A stretch of 64,000 nucleotides of DNA from Streptomyces klenkii (GTDB lineage Bacteria > Actinomycetota > Actinomycetes > Streptomycetales > Streptomycetaceae), in NCBI RefSeq assembly GCF_003626645.1, contig NZ_RBAM01000005.1, forward strand, positions 1-64,000. The letters are read 5' to 3'. Below are positions 43,698 to 51,517 of the stretch, one piece after another (positions within the stretch are counted from its first letter, which is position 1; each line of letters starts with the position of its first letter). A program made the translations under genes and the position numbers. Below the pieces are notes generated by a model. It did no database searches, was not told the DNA's origin, and saw nothing but the letters and a program-made list of their open reading frames with translations.

Positions 43698-44884
43698 GTG
43701 CAGTAGACCGTTTGCTGCGTTCCGGGCCCGCCGGGGCCGAGGCCGTGGTCGACGCGTACCGCGACCGGGCCCTGCCCCTGGTGGAGCAGCTCGCCGGGAA
43801 GGGCTTCCGCGACCAGTGGGCGGCCCTCGCCGGGCTCGGCGTGCTCCGTCTCGACCCGCCGGAGACGGAGACCGGGCCGGAGCCGGGGGCGGCCGCGGAC
43901 GCCGCCCCCGGGCCCGTCACCCGCTCGCTCGCCATGATCGAGGGCATCGGCCTGGCCGGCGTCGACCCCGGCGTCGTCTACGCGATGGCCTCCCAGGTGT
44001 TCGGCATGGAGTACCCGCTGCGCGCGGCGCTCCCCGCCGAGGCATGGCGGGCCGTGGCCCGCATCCAGGACGGCGGGGAGCTGCTGTGCCACGCGCTCAC
44101 CGAGCGCAAGGGCGGCAGCGACCCGCTGTCGATGGACACCGTGGCCCGGCGCGACGGCGACGGCTACGTGCTGGACGGCGCCAAGACGTTCATCACGGCG
44201 GCCCCGGTGGCCGATCTCGCGCTCGTCTTCGCCCGCACCGGCGAGGGGCGTTCGCCGTTCTCCCTGTCCGCGTTCCTGTTCCCCGTCGCCACGCCGGGCG
44301 TCACCCGTGCCGACGCCTTCGCCAAGACCGCGCTGCCCGGCGTCCCGATGGGCGAGCTGGTCTTCGACGGCGTGCGGCTGCCCGCGGGCGGCCTCGTCGG
44401 CGGGGAGGGCTCGGGGCTCGCGCTCCTGACCTCCACCACCACGTGGGAGCGGGCCCTGCTGCTGGGTTACGCCCTCGGCCCCATGCGCCGCACCCTGCGG
44501 CGCCTGACGGACTGGGCGACCGAGCGCGGCCACTTCGGCCGCCGCATGGGGGCCAGCCACCAAGTGGCCTCCCGCATCAGCGACATGGCGCTCGTCCTGC
44601 ACCGCTCCCGCACGCTGCTGTACGGCATGGCGGCGCGGCTGGACGCGGGCACGCCCCCGCGGCGGCTGTCGGCGGAGGCCGCCCTGACCAAGATCTCGGT
44701 CTCCGAGGACTACGTCCGGCTGACGGAACACGCCACCGCGCTGTCCGGCGTACGGGCCTTCATCGCCGATTCCGAACTCCCCGCCGATCTGCACAGCCCG
44801 ATGGCGGCGCTGACGTATGCAGGCCCCAACGACCTGCTGCGCATCGGTGTCGCCCGTGAATTCGGGCTCCCCGTCGAGAACTGA
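43694..44884 (+). CDS. Acyl-CoA dehydrogenase-fold flavoprotein, prolyl-carrier oxidase-like
   Basis: A 396-residue ACAD-fold enzyme. FAD/substrate segments are LLCHALTERKGGSDPLSMDTV, LDGAKTFITAAPVADLALVFA and TALPGVPMGELVFDGVRLPAGG. TTTWERALLLGYALGPMRRTL offers the catalytic Glu position of this branch. The overall pattern resembles PltE/RedW/AnaB, which oxidise L-prolyl-S-carrier to the pyrrolyl or dehydroprolyl thioester. Direct coupling to the carrier gene (GTGA overlap) supports a carrier-bound substrate rather than a CoA ester. An ordinary acyl-CoA dehydrogenase is the alternative. Confidence 0.8.
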   Translation: MSAVDRLLRSGPAGAEAVVDAYRDRALPLVEQLAGKGFRDQWAALAGLGVLRLDPPETETGPEPGAAADAAPGPVTRSLAMIEGIGLAGVDPGVVYAMASQVFGMEYPLRAALPAEAWRAVARIQDGGELLCHALTERKGGSDPLSMDTVARRDGDGYVLDGAKTFITAAPVADLALVFARTGEGRSPFSLSAFLFPVATPGVTRADAFAKTALPGVPMGELVFDGVRLPAGGLVGGEGSGLALLTSTTTWERALLLGYALGPMRRTLRRLTDWATERGHFGRRMGASHQVASRISDMALVLHRSRTLLYGMAARLDAGTPPRRLSAEAALTKISVSEDYVRLTEHATALSGVRAFIADSELPADLHSPMAALTYAGPNDLLRIGVAREFGLPVEN

Positions 44885-44941
44885 TTCCCGCGCCCGAAGA
44901 ACGGTTCCCGCGCCGGGAACCCGATTTCCGAAAGGCCCCTC

Positions 44942-46147
44942 ATGGCCCTGTCCTTGCCCACCGGGCTGCTGCCCGCCGAATTCGACGAAATCCTCGCGCT
45001 CGCCGAGGAGACGGGGGCGGCCCTCGCCCCCCACGCGGCCGACGTGGACGCGGGCCGTTCCGCCGGCCACGAGACGTACCGGATACTGCGCGAGGCGGGC
45101 CTGCTGGGCCTGCTCGTCCCGCGCGAGGCGGGCGGGGCGGGGCTCGGCTTCGCCGCCTACTCGCGGGTGCTGGCCGTGCTCGGCGCCCACAACGGCGCCG
45201 CCGCCCTCGGCTTCAACATGCACAACGTCGCCATCGGCTCGCTGTGCGAGTCCGCCGGCACGCCCCTGCCGCCCGCGGCGGAGGCCTTCCGGAGCCGGCT
45301 GTTCGACGAGGTGGTCAACGGGCGGAAGCTGTTCGCCTCCGCCACCTCCGAGGCGGGCAGCGGCGCGAAGCTGCGCGGCGTGCGCACGTCCTACCGCCGC
45401 ACCGACGACGGCGGTTACGTCATCACCGGCGAGAAGTCGTTCGTCTCGCTGGCGGGCGTCGCCGACTACTACGTGGTCGCCGCCCGCGCCGAGGGCACCG
45501 AAGGCAGCGGCGAGGTCTCGCACTTCGTCGTCGCCGCGGACGATCCGGGCGTGAGCTTCGGGGAGGTGCACAGCCTGTCCGCGATGTACGGCACGAGCAC
45601 GGCGGGCATGGTCCTCGACGCGGTGACGGTGCCGCGCTCGCGGCTCTTCCTCGGCGTCGAGGGCATGTCCCTGTACAAGCTGGTGCGCGAACCGCACTGG
45701 ATGATCGCCGGGTACACGGGCGCGTACCTGGGCATCGCCGAGGCGATCCTGCGCTTCACCACCGACCACGTGGCCGCGTCCCCCGAGCGGGCCGGCTCGC
45801 CGGTGCTCCAGCGCGAGCTCGGCCGGATGTCCGCGCGGCTGGCCGCGGCGCGGGCCCTCGTCGCCGAGGCCGGGGCGCGCGTCGACGCGGGCCGGGGCGG
45901 CGCCGAGGCCAACGCCGCGGTGCACGCCGCGAAGTACGTCGTCGGCGAGACCGGGCCCGCGCTCGCGCAGGACGCCGTCCGCATCTGCGGTTCGGCCGCG
46001 GTGAGCCGGTCCCTGCCGCTGGAGCGGCTGCTGCGCGAGGCGTCCTTCGCCTCGGTGATGCCCGCCAAGCCGGAGGAGTGCCTGGAATATCTCGGCAAAG
46101 CCGCGCTCGGTGTCAACCTGTACGACGCGACCGCCTTCGACTGGTGA
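44942..46147 (+). CDS. Second ACAD-fold flavoprotein, possibly a flavin-dependent monooxygenase
   Basis: A 401-residue ACAD-fold protein distinct from its neighbour. Features are LREAGLLGLLVPREAGGAGLGF, KLFASATSEAGSGAKLRG, VITGEKSFVSLAGVADYYVVAA and the C-terminal ICGSAAVSRSLPLERLLREA. Because the operon also encodes a flavin reductase, I infer that it may be a two-component monooxygenase of the DszC/KijD3 type, working with reduced flavin to hydroxylate the carrier-bound or released ring. A second desaturation is the alternative. It starts 57 bp after the previous stop, and its own stop overlaps the MFS start (GTGA). Confidence 0.75.
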   Translation: MALSLPTGLLPAEFDEILALAEETGAALAPHAADVDAGRSAGHETYRILREAGLLGLLVPREAGGAGLGFAAYSRVLAVLGAHNGAAALGFNMHNVAIGSLCESAGTPLPPAAEAFRSRLFDEVVNGRKLFASATSEAGSGAKLRGVRTSYRRTDDGGYVITGEKSFVSLAGVADYYVVAARAEGTEGSGEVSHFVVAADDPGVSFGEVHSLSAMYGTSTAGMVLDAVTVPRSRLFLGVEGMSLYKLVREPHWMIAGYTGAYLGIAEAILRFTTDHVAASPERAGSPVLQRELGRMSARLAAARALVAEAGARVDAGRGGAEANAAVHAAKYVVGETGPALAQDAVRICGSAAVSRSLPLERLLREASFASVMPAKPEECLEYLGKAALGVNLYDATAFDW

Positions 46148-47370
46148 GGGCTCACACGCAGCGGCGCGCCGGGGTGGCGGGGGCCGGGGTCCCCGCCACC
46201 CCGGGCATCCCGCGCTCCGCCGTCCCCGCCGTGACGTACGTACTGTTCGCCGTGATGACCGGCGGCACCGTCCCGACGCCCGTCTACGCCCTCTACGCGC
46301 AGCGGCTGCACCTGTCCCCGCCCGTCGTCGCCCTCGTCTTCGCCGCCTACGCGGTGGGCATCCTGGCCGCCCTGCTGCTCTTCGGCGGCCTCTCGGACAA
46401 CATCGGGCGGCGGGCCACGCTCGTCCCGGCGCTGGCCGTGGCCGTGGCGAGCAGCGTCGTCTTCATCGCCTTCCCGTCGCTTCCCGGGCTGTTCGCCGGG
46501 CGGCTGCTCTCGGGGATCTCGGTGGGGCTGACGACCGGCGCGGCCACCGCGTACCTGAGAGAGCTGCACCCGTCGCCGCCGCGCGCCGCCCTGATCGCTT
46601 CCGTCACCAACATGGCCGGGCTCGGCAGCGGGGCGCTCCTGTCGGGCGTGCTCGTGGAGTACGCGCCCTCGCCGACCGTGCTGCCGTACGCCGTCCTGAT
46701 CGGACTGCTGCTGCCCGGCCTGGCCGTGTGGGCGCTGCCCGAGCGGGCCGCCCCGCGCGGCGGCGGCATCCGCCCGCAGCGGATCGGCGTGCCGCCGGCC
46801 GTGCGGCGCCCGTTCGCCGCCGCGGCGGCCGCGGTCTTCGCGTCCTTCTCCCTGCTGGGCCTGCTGGCCGCGCTCGCCGGCAACTTCCTCGTGCAGGGGC
46901 TGCACAACCACAGCCACCTCGCCGTCGGCCTGGTCGCGTTCAGCGCCTTCGGCTCGGCGGGGGCCGCCCAGCTCCTCGCGGCGCGGCTCGCGCCCCGCAC
47001 CGGGCTGATCGTGGGCATGACGGCCGTCCCTCTCGGGCTCGCCCTGATCGTCACCGGTCTGTCGGCCGCGTCCCTGCCCGTCTTCCTGTGCGGCTCCCTG
47101 CTGGGCGGCGCGGGCGCGGGCACGTCCTTCAAGTCCGGCCTGGCGCTGGTGACGGCCCAGGCGTCGCCCGACCGCGTCTCCGAACTGGTCTCCGGCTTCT
47201 TCGTCGCCGCGTACCTGGGCCTGACCGTGCCGGTCGTCGGCGTCGCCGTGCTGCTGGCGAACGGCACGCTCATGACGGCGGCCGGCGTCTTCGCCGCGGT
47301 GATCACGGTGCTGTGCCTGGGCAGCATCGGCGTCACCACGGCCCTCGGCAACCGCACCACGAACCGATGA
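46144..47370 (+). CDS. MFS transporter, probable exporter
   Basis: A 408-residue 12-helix major facilitator. Helix 2/loop 2-3 has the motif A variant GGLSDNIGRRATLVPALAVA, and helix 4/5 has GRLLSGISVGLTTGAATAYL. The N-terminal about 30 residues are cytosolic and Ala/Gly-rich. GTG 46144 overlaps the upstream stop, so it is part of the operon, which makes export of the operon product or self-resistance the best guess. It resembles drug:H+ antiporter DHA1-type carriers. Confidence 0.88.
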   Translation: MRAHTQRRAGVAGAGVPATPGIPRSAVPAVTYVLFAVMTGGTVPTPVYALYAQRLHLSPPVVALVFAAYAVGILAALLLFGGLSDNIGRRATLVPALAVAVASSVVFIAFPSLPGLFAGRLLSGISVGLTTGAATAYLRELHPSPPRAALIASVTNMAGLGSGALLSGVLVEYAPSPTVLPYAVLIGLLLPGLAVWALPERAAPRGGGIRPQRIGVPPAVRRPFAAAAAAVFASFSLLGLLAALAGNFLVQGLHNHSHLAVGLVAFSAFGSAGAAQLLAARLAPRTGLIVGMTAVPLGLALIVTGLSAASLPVFLCGSLLGGAGAGTSFKSGLALVTAQASPDRVSELVSGFFVAAYLGLTVPVVGVAVLLANGTLMTAAGVFAAVITVLCLGSIGVTTALGNRTTNR

Positions 47371-47380
47371 GGACCCCGCC

Positions 47381-47890
47381 ATGACCACCGCGCTCTCCCC
47401 CGTCGACCCCGACAGCTACCGCACCCTGATGGCCTCCCACCCCGGCGGGGTGGCCGTGGTCACCACGCACGACGGCCTCGGCACGCCGTACGGCTTCGCC
47501 TGCACCGCGTGGTGCGGGGTGTCCCTCGACCCGCCGCTGCTGCTGGTGTGCGCCTCCAACACGGGCAGCACCCTGCCGGTGCTCGCCGAGCGCGGCTGGT
47601 TCGCCGTCAACCTCCTGCACGGGGCGGGGCGGCGCGCGGCGGAGGCCTTCGCGCACCGGGGGGCCGGCCGCTTCTCGGCCGTCCCCTGGGTGCGGTCGCC
47701 GGCCACGGGCCTGCCCCTGCTCCCGGAGGACGCGCACGCGACGGCGGAATGCCGCGTCCACCGGCTGGAGCCTGCGGGTGACCACACGGTGATAATCGGC
47801 GAAATCTTCCGCGCGGACACCCTGCCGGGGACCGACCAGGGCCCCCTCCTCTACGGCAACCGCAGGTACGCGGAGTGGCCGTCGCCGTAA
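47381..47890 (+). CDS. Flavin reductase family protein
   Basis: A 169-residue HpaC/FRP-type flavin reductase domain (LMASHPGGVAVVTTHDGLGTPYGFACTAW, then PLLLVCASNTGSTLPVLAERGWFAVNLL, and a terminal PLLYGNRRYAEW). It would supply FADH2 or FMNH2 to a monooxygenase. The only candidate partner in the operon is the ACAD-fold protein at 44942-46147. It starts 10 bp after the MFS stop and is the last gene of the operon. Confidence 0.9.
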   Translation: MTTALSPVDPDSYRTLMASHPGGVAVVTTHDGLGTPYGFACTAWCGVSLDPPLLLVCASNTGSTLPVLAERGWFAVNLLHGAGRRAAEAFAHRGAGRFSAVPWVRSPATGLPLLPEDAHATAECRVHRLEPAGDHTVIIGEIFRADTLPGTDQGPLLYGNRRYAEWPSP

Positions 47891-47906
47891 CCGGGAATTC
47901 CCCTCC

Positions 47907-48173
47907 GCCGCCACCGATTCCGCCGGACCCTCACCATCGTGGCCGAGCACCACGGCGGCGGAAGGGGGTGCCCGGCACCCCGGACCGGATTCTTCCCGCC
48001 GCAGCGGAGGGGACGCCCCTCCCGGCGGAGCCGGGAAAATCCTCCCGCCGCAACGGCGATACGCCACCACGGCGAGGGTCCGGCGGCATCAAGAACGGCC
48101 GCCACCGATTCCGCCGGACCCTCACCATCGTGGCCGAGCACCACGGCGGCGGAAGGGGGTGCCCGGCACCCCG
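47907..48173. repeat. Perfect 76-bp direct repeats with an inverted partial copy between them
   Basis: Bases 47907-47982 and 48098-48173 are identical. Between them, 48064-48087 is an inverted, slightly diverged copy of CCGCCGGACCCTCACCATCG. The first repeat and this inverted copy thus form terminal inverted repeats of an element of about 166 bp (47922-48087). The element body has TTCTTCCCGCCGCAGCGG, related to the repeats at 0.1 and 23.1 kb. The 382-bp spacer (47891-48272) contains no gene. It resembles a miniature mobile or hairpin repeat family. Confidence 0.8.
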
Positions 48174-48264
48174 ATCCAGGCCTGCCGCGGCGGAGGAGGG
48201 TCGGCGAGGCACCGCCGCGACGAGAGGTGCCGCACCCCGGAGTTCCCGGAACCCAGCCGGACGG

Positions 48265-48280
48265 CTAGTCCGCTAGTCCG
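48265..48280 (-). repeat. 8-bp tandem duplication including the transporter stop codon
   Basis: CTAGTCCG occurs twice in tandem; on the minus strand each copy contains TAG, the first being the real stop of the DHA2 fusion gene. Confidence 0.6.
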
Positions 48281-50636
48281 CGTGGCCCAGTTGGAGGTCG
48301 CGTTCCGTGCGGCCTCCGCCCGCGACCTGGAGGACCGTGGCCACCGGCGGGTACCCCGCGGCGATGACCGTGTACTCCCCGGCCGACAGGTCGACGAAGC
48401 GGAACGCCCCGTCGGACCCGGTCGTCGCCGTGTCGACGACGTTGCCCGCGGCGTCCAGCAGCGTGACGCGCGCGTCCTCGACGAGCCGCCCGCCGCCCGC
48501 GCGGACCACGCCCCGCAGCACCGCGCCGCCGGCCAGCTCGATGTCCTGGCGGGTCTCGCGGCAGGACTGGACGGTGACCGGAAGGGCGGCCGGCCGGAAG
48601 ACGGGCGCGCTGCCGGCGAGCGTGTACTCCCCGGCGATGAGCTCGCCGATGTCGTAGCCGCCGTCGCGCCCGGTCCGCGTGGAGGCGACGACTTCGCCGT
48701 GCACGTTGGTCAGAGTGACCAGAGCGTCCCGTACGGGCGACCCGTCCGCGGTGAGCACGGTCCCGGCGAGCCGCCCCGCGCCGCCGAGGACGACGTCGAG
48801 CTCGACGGGCCGTTCGCCGACGGTGACGGTGACGGCCTGCGGCTGGTGACCGCCGGCCGCCGCGATGAGGACGTAGGAGCCGGTGCCGGGCGTGCTGAGC
48901 GCGTACCGCCCGTCCTCGCCGGTCGCGCCGCGCCCGACCTGCCGGCCCCCGCCGTCGATCAGGGTGAGGGCGGCGCGCGGAACGGTCGTGCCGTCGTGGT
49001 GCTGGACGACCCCGGTGACGGGGATGCCGGGGACGAACGGCGGCGGCTCCTCCTCCGGCGGGGCGGTCCGCGCCGAGGGGATGACGGGGGCTTCTGCGAG
49101 GTTTTGGGACACCGGCGGTTTCTCCTTCAGCAGGAAGGCGAGTAAAAGGCCCAGGAAGAGGACGGGTACGAGGTACAGGAAGACCGGCGGCAGGGCGTGC
49201 GCGTACGCCCGTACGTAGCCGCCGCGGAGCTCGGGGGGCAGGTCGCGGAGCACCCACGGGGTGAGCGGGCTCACGGCCCCGCCGTCGACGAGGCGGCGGG
49301 CGAACAGGCTGCCGAGGGCGCCCGCGCCGACCGCGCCGCCGAGCTGCCGGAAGTACGTGGCGGCTCCCCCGGCGGCGGCCCGGTCCGCGGCGGGGACGGA
49401 GCGCTGCGCGGCCCGGAGGGCGGCCGGCACGGCGAGCCCGGCGCCGGTGCCGAGGAGCGCGGTCCACAGCGTGTAGGCGGGCCAGGTGGTGCCGGTGCCG
49501 AGCCGGGAGAGCAGGAAGGCCCCGGCGGCGGCCGCGGCGCACCCCGCGGCGGCGAAGAGCCGGCAGCGGCCCGTGCGGCGGGCGAGCTGTCCGCTGATGA
49601 GGGAGCCGAGGACGGCGCCGGCCGTCAGGGGCAGCACGAGCAGCCCCGCACGGACGGCGCCCGCGCCGTCGGCCATCTGCAGGAAGGTGGGCAGATAGCC
49701 GACGGCGCCGAAGAGGGCCGCTCCGGTGGCCGCGCCGAGGACGGCGCAGGCGACGAAGACCGGGTTGCGCAACAGCCGGGGCGGAAGGAGGGGTTCGGCC
49801 GCGAGGTTCTCGGCGACGACGAGGAGCAGCGCGGTGCCGAGCGCGGCCGCGGCGAGCCCGAGGGTGACGTGGGAGTGCCAGGGGCGGGCGGTCCCGGCGC
49901 GGGCGGCCAGCAGGACGAGGCAGGCCGAGAAGGCCGTGAGCAGCAGCGCGCCGAGGACGTCGAAGCGGGCGCGGCGCGCGGGCCCGGGGAGCCGCGGGCC
50001 GAAGGCGGCGGCGAGGAGGGCGAGCGCGCCGAGGGGGACGTTGAGGTCGAAGCACCAGCGCCAGGAGGCGTGGTCGGTGAGGAGGCCGCCGAGCGGGGGC
50101 CCGGCGGCGGTGGCGAGCCCGAACACGGCGGCGGCCGCGCCGAGATGGCGGGCGCGCTCGCGGGCGGGGACGAGGCCGGCGATGATCGCGTGGGCGCCGG
50201 CCAGCACTCCGCCGCCGCCGATCCCTTGCAGGGCGCGGAAGGCGACGAGCTGGTCCATGGTGTGCGCGCGGGCGGCGAGGGCGGAGGCGGCGGCGAGGAG
50301 GACGAGGGCGAAGGCGAACACGCCCTTGCGGCCGGTGCTCTCGCCGAGCCTGCCGCACACGGGCAGGGCGGCGGCGGAGCCGAGCAGGTAGGCGGTGATC
50401 ACCCAGGGCGTCCGGCCGGGGCCGTGCAGTTCGCCGGCGATGGCGGGCAGGGCGGTGACGACGACGGTCTGGTCGAGCGCGGCGAGGAGCAGCGCGAGGA
50501 GCAGGGCGGCGAGGACGACGCGCAACCTCCCCCGGCCCGCGGGGGGTTCGGGGGGCGCCCCGAACGCGGGGACGGGGTCGGGTGCGGGCAGGGCGGGCGC
50601 CGGCCCGTCGCTCTGTACCAAGGTGGTCCCGCCCAC
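48273..50636 (-). CDS. DHA2 family MFS transporter fused to three carboxypeptidase-regulatory-like domains
   Basis: A 787-residue protein. Residues about 35-500 form a 14-helix DHA2 multidrug antiporter (LAALDQTVVVTALPAIAGEL, GRLGESTGRKGVFAFAL, RALQGIGGGGVLAGAHAII, GPPLGGLLTDHASWRWCFDLNVP). After a Pro/Glu linker (about 505-530) come three prealbumin-like beta-sandwich repeats of about 80 residues each, with TGEDGRYALSTPGTGSYVL, TGRDGGYDIGELIAGEYTL and TGSDGAFRFVDLSAGEYTV. The GTG start 50636 has AGGGGAG 6 nt upstream. In a DHA2 protein the C-terminus should be cytosolic, which is odd for domains that are usually extracellular. Confidence 0.9.
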   Translation of the reverse strand: MGGTTLVQSDGPAPALPAPDPVPAFGAPPEPPAGRGRLRVVLAALLLALLLAALDQTVVVTALPAIAGELHGPGRTPWVITAYLLGSAAALPVCGRLGESTGRKGVFAFALVLLAAASALAARAHTMDQLVAFRALQGIGGGGVLAGAHAIIAGLVPARERARHLGAAAAVFGLATAAGPPLGGLLTDHASWRWCFDLNVPLGALALLAAAFGPRLPGPARRARFDVLGALLLTAFSACLVLLAARAGTARPWHSHVTLGLAAAALGTALLLVVAENLAAEPLLPPRLLRNPVFVACAVLGAATGAALFGAVGYLPTFLQMADGAGAVRAGLLVLPLTAGAVLGSLISGQLARRTGRCRLFAAAGCAAAAAGAFLLSRLGTGTTWPAYTLWTALLGTGAGLAVPAALRAAQRSVPAADRAAAGGAATYFRQLGGAVGAGALGSLFARRLVDGGAVSPLTPWVLRDLPPELRGGYVRAYAHALPPVFLYLVPVLFLGLLLAFLLKEKPPVSQNLAEAPVIPSARTAPPEEEPPPFVPGIPVTGVVQHHDGTTVPRAALTLIDGGGRQVGRGATGEDGRYALSTPGTGSYVLIAAAGGHQPQAVTVTVGERPVELDVVLGGAGRLAGTVLTADGSPVRDALVTLTNVHGEVVASTRTGRDGGYDIGELIAGEYTLAGSAPVFRPAALPVTVQSCRETRQDIELAGGAVLRGVVRAGGGRLVEDARVTLLDAAGNVVDTATTGSDGAFRFVDLSAGEYTVIAAGYPPVATVLQVAGGGRTERDLQLGHAD

Positions 50637-50796
50637 GTACCGCTCCCCTCGTAGCGCCTGCTATCGCCGCCCTTTTCTCGCATTTCGCGACAACGGCGGG
50701 CAACCGAGGGGATTGACCCGAGAGGCCATCTGTGGGGCTTTTGCGCCGGTCGGAGGCATACGACGGCCCGGTGCGGCACCGGGGAAACCACCCGAA

Positions 50797-50837
50797 ACGG
50801 TGAAGCCCGGACCGCGACCGGTCCGGGCTTCCACCGT
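50797..50837 (-). terminator. Strong hairpin terminator downstream of the SRPBCC gene
   Basis: AAGCCCGGACC pairs perfectly with GGTCCGGGCTT around a short loop, extended outward by ACGGTG/CACCGT with one bulged base. On the minus strand the stem is followed by TTTCGGGTGGTTT. It lies 33 bp downstream of the SRPBCC stop. Confidence 0.85.
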
Positions 50838-50869
50838 TGGTGGCGCGGCTGCGCGCGGGCTGCGCCGGG

Positions 50870-51313
50870 CTACTTCTCGACCTCCGCGGCCAGCTTGGCG
50901 AGCACCGCGTCGTAGATGCGGCCGAGGCCCTTGGGGGCGAAGGTGCGCTCGAAGAAGCCGCCGACGCCGCCGGCGCCGTTCCACACGGTGCTCACGACGG
51001 CCTTGGCCTTGCCCTCGCCGGCCGGGGTGACGGTCCAGGTGGTGACCATGGAGGAGTTGCGGTCCTTCTCGACCAGCTGCCCGGTGGTCGGCTCGGTGAC
51101 CTCCAGCAGGCAGTCGCGGACGCGCTTGCTGGTGGCCTGGAGCTTCCAGTGCACCAGGGTGCCCTCGCCGTCCCCGCCCTCGCGCACCTCGTACTCGCTG
51201 AAGTGCTCGGGCAGCAGCTTGGCCCGGGTGCCGGTGTAGTCGGCCAGCGCGTCGAACACCTCCTCGGGGTCCGCCGCGATGATCCGCTCCGTGGTGGCCT
51301 CGACCTGGCCCAT
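50870..51313 (-). CDS. SRPBCC family protein (polyketide cyclase/START-like)
   Basis: A 147-residue helix-grip protein. It begins VEATTERIIAADPEEVFDALADY, typical for SRPBCC polyketide cyclase/dehydrase-like and ligand-binding proteins, and ends in a long amphipathic helix (GRIYDAVLAKLAAEVEK). It may bind lipids or aromatic ligands; no enzymatic residues can be assigned. GGAGGA precedes ATG 51313. Two 14-bp direct repeats 21 bp apart lie about 30-60 bp upstream and may bind a regulator. It is divergent from the radical SAM gene. Confidence 0.88.
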   Translation of the reverse strand: MGQVEATTERIIAADPEEVFDALADYTGTRAKLLPEHFSEYEVREGGDGEGTLVHWKLQATSKRVRDCLLEVTEPTTGQLVEKDRNSSMVTTWTVTPAGEGKAKAVVSTVWNGAGGVGGFFERTFAPKGLGRIYDAVLAKLAAEVEK

Positions 51314-51341
51314 GGCTTGTCCTCCGGACGTCGTACCGAAC

Positions 51342-51376
51342 TGCTACGTGCTTCGACTGCATTGCTACGTGCTTCG
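51342..51376. promoter_or_regulatory. Two 14-bp direct repeats, 21-bp period, upstream of the SRPBCC gene
   Basis: TGCTACGTGCTTCG occurs at 51342-51355 and 51363-51376. The 21-bp period is two helical turns, which would place two protein subunits on one DNA face. Position suggests an operator for the SRPBCC gene. Confidence 0.5.
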
Positions 51377-51432
51377 CGCACAGCCAACCACCAACGCCAC
51401 ACCCGCCCAAATCCGGACCCCCTCACCCGGCG

Positions 51433-51446
51433 CGAACATGTGTTCT
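51433..51446. promoter_or_regulatory. LexA/SOS box upstream of the radical SAM gene
   Basis: CGAACATGTGTTCT contains the GAAC-N4-GTTC core of the actinobacterial/Gram-positive SOS box. A half site, TCGAAC, follows at 51464-51469. It lies about 70 bp upstream of the gene start. The mycobacterial homologue Rv2578c is, as I recall, a LexA regulon member, which supports the reading. Confidence 0.75.
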
Positions 51447-51517
51447 AATCTCGACGGGAGGGATCGAACATACGAACGGCTCGGAACGACTCGGCATCGA
51501 CGCGAAGGAGGACCGCC

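Noticed and set aside
46144..47370. MFS gene as the enterobactin exporter
   Set aside because: It is translationally coupled to the 41-kb operon, 10 kb away from and divergent to the siderophore operon, and has no iron box.
47907..48173. CRISPR array or IS element at the 76-bp repeats
   Set aside because: There are only two direct copies with long unequal spacing, no Cas gene and no transposase; inverted internal copies favour a hairpin or MITE-like repeat.
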